Positions 24,569 through 31,606 of a DNA stretch of 32,874 nucleotides are shown here, piece after piece; within the stretch, counting starts at the first letter, position 1, and each line of letters opens with the position of its first letter. The translations under genes and the position numbers were made by a program. Origin of the DNA: an uncultured Saprospiraceae bacterium (GTDB taxonomy: Bacteria > Bacteroidota > Bacteroidia > Chitinophagales > Saprospiraceae). The notes beneath the pieces were generated by a model that was given only the letters and a program-made list of their open reading frames with translations, did not search any database and was not told the origin of the DNA. The stretch is taken from NCBI GenBank assembly GCA_938033975.1, contig CALHKJ010000198.1, positions 1 to 32,874 on the forward strand, in the 5' to 3' direction.

Positions 24569-25711
24569 ATGAAAAACTTGAACATTATTTTATTTTGCTT
24601 ATTATCAACAGCTGTTTATTCTCAAACAATTATTCAAGGAAAAATAGTTGATGATAAAAACAATCGGTTACTTGACGATGTAGAATTGAGCATCTATAGT
24701 CTGGAAGAAGATGGATTGGTCACAACTGCCATCTCCAACCAACAAGGTCAATACATTGCTCAGATTCTAGAAGAAGGAAGTTATGTAATTAGGTGCATAA
24801 GACAAGCTTACTTTGATTTAGAACTTTTCGTAGATATTGACTCGGAAAATCAAACTTTAGACATCAAGATGTCAAGACAACCAGGCTACGAGTTTGAGGC
24901 TACCATCAAAGAATTATTTAGCTACTCTGTAGGTAAATTAGGAAAAGAGTTGAGAAATGTGAAAATTGAAGTTTACAATAACACACTCAATAAGGAGCTA
25001 TTAGTAATAGAGGACGATCCCGACAATACTTTCAAGGTAAACTTTGAAAGAGGCAATAGATATACGATTCTACTTAGAAAGAAAGGATACTTTGCTAAAA
25101 GGATTGAGGTCTATGTTGACATTGAAGATTGTATTCTTTGTTTTGAAGGGCTTGGAACCTATGTCTCTCCCGAAATCGAATCAGCACTTACCAATCAAAA
25201 TGAAAGAGGAAGTATCATTACAGATATTCCTATGAAAAAAATTATTCAAGATGAAAGCATTGTATTAGACAATATCTATTATGATTACAACAAATGGAAT
25301 ATTCGAAAAGATGCTAGACCATCTCTAGAAAAATTAGTCAACATATTACGCAGGAATCCAATCAAGATTGAGCTGGGTTCCCATACTGACAGTAGAGGCA
25401 AGGATGACTACAACTTAGATCTATCACAAAAAAGAGCTCAATCTGTTGTTGACTATGTAGTGTCAAGAGGAATAAATCCATCTCGTATCACCGCACAAGG
25501 CTACGGGGAATCTAAATTGGTAAATGCATGCTCTGACGGTGCTGAATGTACTGAAGAAGAGCACCAACTCAATAGAAGAACCGAATTTAAGGTTACTTCC
25601 TTTATGGAGGAATCTAACTTTGACAACAAATCATTAAGAGAAATAATTGAGCAAGAAAAAATTAGTGGATCAAGATTGAAGGAGTCAATCTTAATATTTG
25701 AAAACAACTAG
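24569..25711 (+). CDS. OmpA-family protein with N-terminal carboxypeptidase-regulatory-like domain
   Basis: 380 residues. A signal peptide is cut at VYS|QTI. Residues about 20-95 form a beta-sandwich regulatory-like domain (IIQGKIVDDKNNRLLDDVEL, GQYIAQILEEGSYVI), and a second related beta region extends to about 215. Residues about 235-350 are an OmpA C-terminal peptidoglycan-binding domain: YYDYNKWNIRKDARPSL, LGSHTDSRG, LSQKRAQSVVDYVVSRG, GYGES, NRRTEFKV. An acidic tail of about 30 residues follows. A single-gene unit behind operator B, so probably induced together with the signalling operon. Confidence 0.85.
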   Translation: MKNLNIILFCLLSTAVYSQTIIQGKIVDDKNNRLLDDVELSIYSLEEDGLVTTAISNQQGQYIAQILEEGSYVIRCIRQAYFDLELFVDIDSENQTLDIKMSRQPGYEFEATIKELFSYSVGKLGKELRNVKIEVYNNTLNKELLVIEDDPDNTFKVNFERGNRYTILLRKKGYFAKRIEVYVDIEDCILCFEGLGTYVSPEIESALTNQNERGSIITDIPMKKIIQDESIVLDNIYYDYNKWNIRKDARPSLEKLVNILRRNPIKIELGSHTDSRGKDDYNLDLSQKRAQSVVDYVVSRGINPSRITAQGYGESKLVNACSDGAECTEEEHQLNRRTEFKVTSFMEESNFDNKSLREIIEQEKISGSRLKESILIFENN

Positions 25712-25721
25712 TTTCTCTAAA

Positions 25722-25792
25722 TGGGTAATTTACCTAGAACAAAAAATACGTTTTTCAGCAGACACACAAGAATTCAATTTACTACAATTTTG
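25722..25792 (+). promoter_or_regulatory. Operator/promoter C upstream of the small Lys-rich gene
   Basis: TGGGTAATTTACCTA (25722-25736) has one change from the perfect palindrome. A secondary element TACGTTTTTCAG starts 25 bases later (25747) and CAATTTTG ends at 25792, at the same offset as the -7-like element of B. The stretch after the palindrome matches B through the run of A and the GACAC...CAAG part. The ATG is 106 bases from the palindrome start. Confidence 0.6.
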
Positions 25793-25827
25793 ACTTATAA
25801 TAATTATTCATTTTTAACCATTTAATC

Positions 25828-25998
25828 ATGCCAGCAATTAACAAAAAAAATAAAGCAAGTTTAGCTAGAAAAAATGCAGAAGAATTGAAAGCAAAAAAGA
25901 AAGCAGGAAGAGATTCTAAAAAAGCAACAATGAGTTCAACTTCTGTCTCTAATAAAAAAGGAAAAAGCCCAATCGGTCAATCTAAGAAAAAGAAATAA
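25828..25998 (+). CDS. Small Lys-rich basic protein (56 aa), unknown function
   Basis: ATG 25828 to TAA 25998. It has 17 Lys and 2 Arg against 3 acidic residues in 56. It begins MPAINKKNKASLARKNAEEL and ends IGQSKKKK, with a Ser/Thr stretch between. It has no signal peptide and looks soluble and probably disordered. The charge suggests binding to nucleic acid or another polyanion, but no family is recognised. It stands behind operator C and 25 bases before an OmpA lipoprotein gene, so it should be made under the same conditions as the other palindrome-linked genes. It is short, but its start, operator spacing and clean stop support a real gene. Confidence 0.62.
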   Translation: MPAINKKNKASLARKNAEELKAKKKAGRDSKKATMSSTSVSNKKGKSPIGQSKKKK

Positions 25999-26023
25999 TT
26001 TAAACTTTTAGATATTCAAAATT

Positions 26024-26932
26024 ATGAAAAGAATACTTTTTACAATCGCAACAATAATTTTACTTCAATCTTGCATAAGCAAGAAAAAATATTTGGACCT
26101 TGGATATGAACTTGAAGTAACTACAAATGACTTGAGAGCAGCTCAGCATAACTTAGAAAATTGCAAAACTGAAAAAAAGCAATTGACAACACAAATAACT
26201 TCAGAAGTCACAAAATTTCAAACAATGAAAGAAACTCGTGACGAAATTGAAAACGCGTTAAGAACACAAATTGCTGATTTGCAGAAGCAAAGAGAACAGC
26301 AGTACTCTCAAGTTGGGGATCTTACAGTTCTGTCTAAGTCTGCCAATGAAAATATGAATCAAACAATAAGACAGTTGGAGCAAAAAGATAAATATATCCG
26401 CAATCTTATGGATGCAAAATCGAAAGCTGATTCTCTTAACTTAGCTCTAGCTGTAAACCTAAAATCAGTATTGAAGAAAGGGATAGAAGATGAAGATATA
26501 GAGGTAAAGGTTGACAAGACAGTAGTCTTTATAAATTTATCTGATAAAATGTTATTCCAATCTGGTAGTTCTCAGCTTACTCCAAGATCTAGTGAGGTAT
26601 TGTCAAAAATTGCGGAAATCATAAAATCAAGACCGGAGCTAGAATTATTGGTAGAAGGCTATACTGACAATGTCCCAATTAAAAATAGCTGTATTGAAGA
26701 TAACTGGGATTTGAGTGTAAAAAGATCAGCTCAGGTTGTTAGAACTTTACAAAAAGAATATGGTGTCAATCCGGATAAACTTATCGCAGCAGGTAGAGGT
26801 GAATACAACGCACTAGGTGATAACATGACAGCAGAAGGAAAATCATTAAACAGAAGAACTAGAATTATCCTTATGCCTAAACTCAATCAATTTTACGATT
26901 TACTAAAACCTCAAACGGTTAACTTAAACTAG
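26024..26932 (+). CDS. OmpA-family lipoprotein with coiled coil
   Basis: 302 residues. The lipobox LLQSC puts the lipidated Cys at residue 17. A long coiled coil follows (about 25-135, rich in Gln, Glu, Lys and Leu), then an OmpA/MotB C-terminal domain (about 160-290): MLFQSGSSQLTPRSSEVL, LLVEGYTDNVPI, WDLSVKRSAQVVRTL, AAGRGEYN, LNRRTRIIL. The coiled coil could span from the outer membrane to peptidoglycan. It is probably co-transcribed with the small Lys-rich gene, 25 bases upstream. Confidence 0.87.
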   Translation: MKRILFTIATIILLQSCISKKKYLDLGYELEVTTNDLRAAQHNLENCKTEKKQLTTQITSEVTKFQTMKETRDEIENALRTQIADLQKQREQQYSQVGDLTVLSKSANENMNQTIRQLEQKDKYIRNLMDAKSKADSLNLALAVNLKSVLKKGIEDEDIEVKVDKTVVFINLSDKMLFQSGSSQLTPRSSEVLSKIAEIIKSRPELELLVEGYTDNVPIKNSCIEDNWDLSVKRSAQVVRTLQKEYGVNPDKLIAAGRGEYNALGDNMTAEGKSLNRRTRIILMPKLNQFYDLLKPQTVNLN

Positions 26933-26957
26933 AAAAACAATAACATTAAGAATTATG

Positions 26958-27011
26958 GTGATCCCTTCACTATCTCCAACCTCTTATGAGGTTCGGAGAT
27001 AGTAGGGTCAC
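26958..27011. repeat. Long imperfect palindrome 1
   Basis: Left arm 26958-26983, right arm 26988-27011, loop TTAT. It includes exact pairing of ACTATCTCC with GGAGATAGT, AACCTC with GAGGTT, and GTGA with TCAC. No T-tract follows, so it is not an obvious terminator. It shares the arm words ACTATC and AGGGTCA with the second palindrome 26 bases further on. Confidence 0.65.
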
Positions 27012-27036
27012 TTTCAAAATTAATGATAAAAAATAT

Positions 27037-27099
27037 AATGACCCTACTGCTATCTAAGACTTGTACTAAGTTAGGATAGTAGAGGGTCATTTCTTTTTA
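27037..27099 (+). terminator. Long palindrome 2, terminator-like
   Basis: AATGACCCT (27037-27045) pairs with AGGGTCATT (27083-27091), continuing with CTGCTATC against GATAGTAG inside, and is followed by TTTCTTTTTA. This suits an intrinsic terminator for the 25828-26932 unit. It is related in sequence to palindrome 1, which makes a repeated-element origin possible too. The rest of the 240-base gap up to 27173 shows no clear promoter. Confidence 0.55.
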
Positions 27100-27172
27100 T
27101 TGATATATCTTGTAGTATGTAACCCACAGCTCACTCTTTGAGCCTCATTGTATCTAAAAATAAAATAGTCAT

Positions 27173-28378
27173 ATGATTGCACTTATGTCACAATTTGGTA
27201 GCTCAATTAATTTCATCTGCATCGTAGGCCTCTTGGCCGTTTGTGCAAGTGTTATTCTCAAAAAACTAAAGCAACCCAAATTAGTTGCATACATACTGAT
27301 AGGAGTGCTAATAGGTCCTTTTTCCCTTGATTTAATTGCAGATGAAGAATCAATTAAATTTATTGGAGAGCTAGGAATTATTCTTTTGTTTTTCTTCATC
27401 GGTATGGAAATTGATTTGCGTAATTTTCTTAAAGATTGGCGTTTGGCAATCTTTGGAACGTTGACACAAATCCTTCTAAGCATCGCAATTGTTTTTTTGA
27501 TGGGACAATTTTGGGATTGGCCCATCAATAGAATAGTAGTCCTGGGTTTTGTTATTGCTTTATCTAGTTCTGCTGTAATTTTTAAATTACTTGAAGAAAA
27601 AAATTTAATGCAAGAAAAAATAGGACGCAATGTATCCAGTATCTTACTTGCTCAAGATATTGCCATAGCTCCCATTTTAATTTTAATTTCAATTTTAGCT
27701 GGAAACAATACAGATAGTGAATCTTATTTAATGAAAATAATTGGCGGAGTAATTGTTATATCCGTTATTTCTTATGTGGCTATAAAAAAAGAAATATCGT
27801 GGCTCCCCTTTAAGTCAACAATTAAGGACGATCATGAAATGCAAGTTTTTATGGCCTTGTTCTTCTGTTTTTTTGGTGCATTGGTAGCTAATTTTTTTGG
27901 AATTTCCGAAGCACTTGGGGCATTCATAGGTGGTTTAGTTATGCATGCTGGAAAAGCAACAGAATGGATACATGATGCTATTCACTCCTTCAGGATATTA
28001 TTCGTAGCTATATTTTTTATTAGTATTGGAGCACAGTTAAATTTGGAGTTTTTAATTACAAACTGGAAAATTTTACTCTATTTACTAATAGCTGTATATC
28101 TTACTAATCACTTTATAAATACGCTTATATTAAAAGCATATAAAAACAGTTGGAAATTATCACTAATTGGTGGAGCGCTATTAGGCCAAATTGGTGAATT
28201 AAGCTTTTTAATCTGCATCGCTGCATTCAATCTAGGTGTTCTTAGCCAGTTTGCTTATGATTTTACGATCTCATTGATTTCTCTTACTATTTTTATTAGT
28301 CCTATTTGGATCTTATTGACTGAATATCTAGTCGATAAATTTATGCCAACAAAAGTGACAAGATCCAATTTTTCATAA
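27173..28378 (+). CDS. CPA2-type (KefB-like) cation/proton antiporter
   Basis: 401 residues with about 12 membrane segments. It has KQPKLVAYILIGVLIGPFSL, GIILLFFFIGMEIDLR, SSSAVIFKLLEEKNLM, LLAQDIAIAPILILIS with the Asp of the transport site, FFGISEALGAFIGGLVM and FFISIGAQLNLEFL, all standard for the Na+/H+ exchanger domain of CPA2 proteins. It ends after the membrane domain with no RCK/TrkA-N domain, unlike KefB/KefC. The substrate ion (K+ or Na+) cannot be told. It sits between two palindrome-controlled units but shows no such palindrome of its own. Confidence 0.88.
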   Translation: MIALMSQFGSSINFICIVGLLAVCASVILKKLKQPKLVAYILIGVLIGPFSLDLIADEESIKFIGELGIILLFFFIGMEIDLRNFLKDWRLAIFGTLTQILLSIAIVFLMGQFWDWPINRIVVLGFVIALSSSAVIFKLLEEKNLMQEKIGRNVSSILLAQDIAIAPILILISILAGNNTDSESYLMKIIGGVIVISVISYVAIKKEISWLPFKSTIKDDHEMQVFMALFFCFFGALVANFFGISEALGAFIGGLVMHAGKATEWIHDAIHSFRILFVAIFFISIGAQLNLEFLITNWKILLYLLIAVYLTNHFINTLILKAYKNSWKLSLIGGALLGQIGELSFLICIAAFNLGVLSQFAYDFTISLISLTIFISPIWILLTEYLVDKFMPTKVTRSNFS

Positions 28379-28379
28379 A

Positions 28380-28466
28380 TAGGTATCAATTAAAAATAGG
28401 TAATTCACTCATTTTGAAAATAAGTAGAATAGCTGATTTAGTATAATAGCTTTAACTATACTTTTA
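28380..28466 (+). promoter_or_regulatory. Operator/promoter D upstream of the universal stress operon
   Basis: TAGGTAATTCACTCA (28397-28411) keeps the left half of the palindrome; the right half is degraded. TAAGTAGAATAGCTGATTTA, at offset 24, matches the same-offset stretch of operator A at 15 of 20 bases. A further half site, TAGGTATCAATTA, lies at 28380-28392. TACTTTTA (28459-28466) is at the -7 offset. The ATG is 83 bases from the palindrome start. Confidence 0.55.
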
Positions 28467-28479
28467 TAAAAAATTAGAT

Positions 28480-29283
28480 ATGGAATTTCAAAATATTTTT
28501 GTTTCAATTGATGTAAATAACAGCAATACTCAGCTCATTAAATTCAGCTTTAAATTGGCTGAAAAATTTAATGCTAATATCTCTTTTCTAAATTGTTATC
28601 ACCCAACTATTGATGATGCCAATGACAATGAAAACAACTTAGATTCAAAGCACCTAAATGAACTTTCAGCCCAAGTAGAGCTTATTGCTCCCTTACATGA
28701 AAAAATAGATTATTCTTGTTTCGTGCACGCTGGGTTTGTAGCGGAGAGTATTCCAAGCTTTATTGATCAAAATGATTTTGACCTTATGCTTATTGGAACT
28801 TCGCAAGGTAAATATTCTCAATTTGCTTCAGGCATTGGCTATTATTTATTGGAAAAAATAGAATTTCCAGTCATCATAGTTCCTGAATCCTTCAGATTAA
28901 TTGACCTTGATCATGTAATATTTAATCTTGAATTTGAGTTCAGGGAAATTGACATAATATACAATCTACTTATCTTATGTAATTCTTTAGGTTCGCATTT
29001 AAGTTGCATACATGCATGTGAGAAAGTAAATTTAATAGAAGCAACAAAAAACTTGAATACTTATAAAAATATGTTTGAAGGTCATATTTTGGAATCTGTA
29101 ATAGATTTTGAATTAATTGGAGATGATAAATTTAAAAGTATAGAAAAGTATGCAACTGAGAATGAGGCAGATCTTATCGTTTTAGGAAAAACAAGAAAAA
29201 CCTGGAAGAATCAATTTGTCAGCACAATAGAAGAAAAATTGGGACAAAGGATAAATATTCCAATAATGATTATTGAATTATAA
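28480..29283 (+). CDS. Tandem universal stress protein (UspA family)
   Basis: 267 residues made of two USP domains (about 1-140 and 145-267). Each has the N-terminal hydrophobic strand, a central DLMLIGTSQG or DLIVLGKTRK strand and loop, and a terminal FPVIIVPE or IPIMIIEL strand. The nucleotide-binding pattern GxxGx9GS is degraded in both halves, so ATP binding is doubtful. USP proteins accumulate on growth arrest, hypoxia and other stresses. First gene of a four-gene overlapping operon behind operator D. Confidence 0.87.
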   Translation: MEFQNIFVSIDVNNSNTQLIKFSFKLAEKFNANISFLNCYHPTIDDANDNENNLDSKHLNELSAQVELIAPLHEKIDYSCFVHAGFVAESIPSFIDQNDFDLMLIGTSQGKYSQFASGIGYYLLEKIEFPVIIVPESFRLIDLDHVIFNLEFEFREIDIIYNLLILCNSLGSHLSCIHACEKVNLIEATKNLNTYKNMFEGHILESVIDFELIGDDKFKSIEKYATENEADLIVLGKTRKTWKNQFVSTIEEKLGQRINIPIMIIEL

Positions 29284-29711
29284 TGTACTATTCAAGGATT
29301 TATCTTCATCTTTTGTGGACAACTGAAAATTGTCAAAACTCTCTTAACAATTACTCAAAAAAATTGGGTTCATTTCTGATGAGTCATGCAGAAAAAAAAG
29401 GTATTGATTGTTTAATGATTTCTGTACTAGCTAATCATGTACATTGTTTGATTAAAATAAACTCAACACAAAGTGTAAGTGACATAGTACAAATCCTAAA
29501 AGGGAGCAGTTCGTTATGGATAAACAAAAACTCTTTTCTTCCTTATAAGTTCAAATGGGAGGATGAATATTTTGCCTTCAGTATAAGTTACTCTCAACTT
29601 TCTGAATTTAAAAACTATCTAATGAATCAATCGAAATTTCACGAAACTGTTGGAGTAAAAAAAGAAATCCAAAATATTAGTAATGTTTATAAACTAAATT
29701 ACAAATTATGA
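29283..29711 (+). CDS. Single-domain HUH (Y1) transposase of IS200/REP-associated type, inside a stress operon
   Basis: 142 residues. The HUH motif is NHVHCLIKI (His52, His54), and the catalytic tyrosine helix is YLMNQ (Tyr112, Gln116). The strand before it, WEDEYFAFSISYSQ, is typical of REP-associated transposases (RAYT/TnpA_REP). All four active-site residues are present, so the nicking activity may be intact. Its ATG overlaps the USP stop (TAATG) and its stop overlaps the ATG of the CBS gene (ATGA). I see no terminal hairpins or target duplications of an IS200 insertion. It therefore looks like a resident, co-translated gene, not a recent insertion. Confidence 0.85.
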   Translation: MYYSRIYLHLLWTTENCQNSLNNYSKKLGSFLMSHAEKKGIDCLMISVLANHVHCLIKINSTQSVSDIVQILKGSSSLWINKNSFLPYKFKWEDEYFAFSISYSQLSEFKNYLMNQSKFHETVGVKKEIQNISNVYKLNYKL

Positions 29712-30142
29712 ATATAGATTTAAACATAGATGTTTTAAAATTCATGGCGACGAATATTACTGTTGTTCACCCAAAGGAAAGCATTAGTGCAGCAGAAAAA
29801 AATTTTAAAAGAGTAAATAAAAAAATATTACCTGTTGTCTCAAATGGTGATTTAAGAGGAATTCTCTTTGACAGGGACTTTGAAAGTTTAAATAAAACAA
29901 ATTCTTATATAGTAAAGATATCTGGACAAAATTATTCTTTTGGCGGAATGACCGTAGAAGACTACATGACAACAGACTTCTATGTATTAAGTGTAAACTC
30001 TAAACTTTCAGACGTAGTTAAATTCTTTACTGAAAAGAGACAATACTACATTCCAATCGTGGATGATAAAAAACTAGTAGGCTTTATAACTCCATTTGAC
30101 ATTTTTGCATATTTACAAGATTTACAAAAAACTGAATTATGA
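29708..30142 (+). CDS. CBS-domain-pair protein
   Basis: 144 residues made almost wholly of two CBS motifs: about 10-60 (MATNITVVHPKESISAAEKN, ILPVVSNGDLRGILFDRDF) and about 78-140 (VEDYMTTDFYVLSVNSKLSD, YYIPIVDDKKLVGFITPFDI). Such stand-alone pairs bind adenine nucleotides and report energy state. It overlaps the transposase-like gene upstream and the USP gene downstream by 4 bases each. USP and CBS genes often sit together in stress or hypoxia modules, which suits this operon. Confidence 0.88.
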   Translation: MNIDLNIDVLKFMATNITVVHPKESISAAEKNFKRVNKKILPVVSNGDLRGILFDRDFESLNKTNSYIVKISGQNYSFGGMTVEDYMTTDFYVLSVNSKLSDVVKFFTEKRQYYIPIVDDKKLVGFITPFDIFAYLQDLQKTEL

Positions 30143-30966
30143 AAAATTTACTATTAATTTCAAATATTTCTTCTCAAAATGAGGCCCTTATAAAATATGC
30201 AGCAAAGTTTTGTAAGCATTATGGTAGCAAGTTACATGTATTACATATTGCAGATACTTCTTCTGCTGTTTTGGTGTCATCACCTAAATATTATAAAGCT
30301 TTCGATATCGAGTATAAAGTTGATAAACCAAGAAAGGCAATACAAGAAATATACAAAGCAACGGATGGTATTTTGGATAGAGAATTTTTTGATGTTAAAA
30401 TTATTGCAGGAAATCAAAGTAGGATTCTTGATAATTTTATAAATGAAAATTTTATTGATTTTATCATTTTGGGTAATTCAGATCTAGACGTAGAATCTGA
30501 TCTAAAAGAGCACAAAAATCTACTTCTAAATCTTATTAATACACCCTTGATGATTGTGCCCGAATTTCATACTTTTCAACCAATTAGCAAGTTCAATTTT
30601 TTAACAACTAAAACACAAAATGACCTAAATCATATTGTTAAACTTATTGGATATTTTCCTAAATCAAAAATCAGGTTGACACATTTGGTAACAGCGGAAG
30701 ATCATGAAATTCAAAATCAAAAGTCTGATAAATGGTTAGAGTATGTAAAAGATAAAGCTGGAAAAATTATTCAATATGAAAGTATCATTGAAGATTTGAA
30801 TTCCTATGTAAAACAAGAAAACTATTCAGTAATCAAAAGACATGATGCCATTGTATTTACGACTAATAAACGTAACTTTTGGACAAGATTATTTGACCCA
30901 AGCACTACCCTAGGATTTTTAACTTCTTTGGAAATACCTGCTGTTATCTTCAAAATCAAAGAATAG
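30139..30966 (+). CDS. Second tandem universal stress protein
   Basis: 275 residues, two USP-like halves (about 1-145 and 150-275). The first has KNLLLISNISSQNEALIKYA, DFIILGNSDLD and TPLMIVPE; the second is more diverged (HDAIVFTTNKRN, IPAVIFKIKE). The glycine-rich nucleotide loop is poorly kept. It overlaps the CBS gene stop (ATGA) and is the last gene of the operon. A role in stress endurance together with the first USP is inferred. Confidence 0.82.
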   Translation: MKNLLLISNISSQNEALIKYAAKFCKHYGSKLHVLHIADTSSAVLVSSPKYYKAFDIEYKVDKPRKAIQEIYKATDGILDREFFDVKIIAGNQSRILDNFINENFIDFIILGNSDLDVESDLKEHKNLLLNLINTPLMIVPEFHTFQPISKFNFLTTKTQNDLNHIVKLIGYFPKSKIRLTHLVTAEDHEIQNQKSDKWLEYVKDKAGKIIQYESIIEDLNSYVKQENYSVIKRHDAIVFTTNKRNFWTRLFDPSTTLGFLTSLEIPAVIFKIKE

Positions 30967-31111
30967 TTTAAAACTTTTGATGGTTTTCCAAAAAAGCATA
31001 TTGATTTAATTACCTTGGATTAATCAATAGATAAATAAAAAATTTGCTTACTTTTTATTTTCTCAAATAAGATGCTTTTTTGTAAAAATGGTAAGTATAT
31101 AAAATCAAAAG

Positions 31112-31588
31112 ATGAAAATTTTACTCAAGGTAAATGGCGAAGAAAAGACCATTGATGTAGATGGCAGTTCACCTTTATTATGGGCCATTAGAGATGCTGT
31201 GGGGTTAAAGGGCACCAAGTTTGGATGCGGTATTTCTGCATGTGGTGCTTGTACAGTACACATAGATGGAGTAGCAGTAAGATCATGTATCTACCCTACT
31301 GAAATGGCTCAAGGCAAAAATATAACAACCATTGAAGGACTTTCAGATGGCGACAAAAAACATCCAGTCCAACAAGCGTGGATTGATGAAATTGTTCCTC
31401 AATGTGGATATTGTCAATCTGGATTTATTATGGCTACTGCAGCACTTTTAAAAGAGAATCCTAACCCAACGGATGAAGATATAGACAACAGTATTACCAA
31501 TATCTGTAGATGTGGTACCTACAATAGAATCCGAAAGGCTATTCATAAAGCTGCGGAACTTAATGATAATAAGCAATTAGGTGAATAG
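31112..31588 (+). CDS. Molybdenum hydroxylase [2Fe-2S] small subunit (isoquinoline 1-oxidoreductase alpha type)
   Basis: 158 residues, family length. An N-terminal plant-ferredoxin-like domain has [12 protein letters not shown] and a following Cys at residue 59 (Cys39, 44, 47, 59). The C-terminal helical domain has CGYCQSGF and ICRCGTY, binding the second cluster. It passes electrons from the molybdenum subunit. It has no signal peptide, while the large subunit next door has a Tat signal, so the complex is probably exported folded. The large-subunit gene starts 18 bases later. The true substrate is unknown; an aldehyde or N-heterocycle is typical. Confidence 0.92.
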   Translation: MKILLKVNGEEKTIDVDGSSPLLWAIRDAVGLKGTKFGCGISACGACTVHIDGVAVRSCIYPTEMAQGKNITTIEGLSDGDKKHPVQQAWIDEIVPQCGYCQSGFIMATAALLKENPNPTDEDIDNSITNICRCGTYNRIRKAIHKAAELNDNKQLGE

Positions 31589-31606
31589 TCAAAATTGAAC
31601 CAAAAG

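Noticed and set aside
29283-29711. A complete IS200-type insertion sequence
   Set aside because: No terminal hairpins or insertion boundaries; the gene overlaps both neighbours' codons as part of an operon.
31001-31020. Half site ATTACCT upstream of the molybdenum hydroxylase genes
   Set aside because: Only one half matches, and the fixed-offset secondary and -7-like elements of the palindrome family are not evident.
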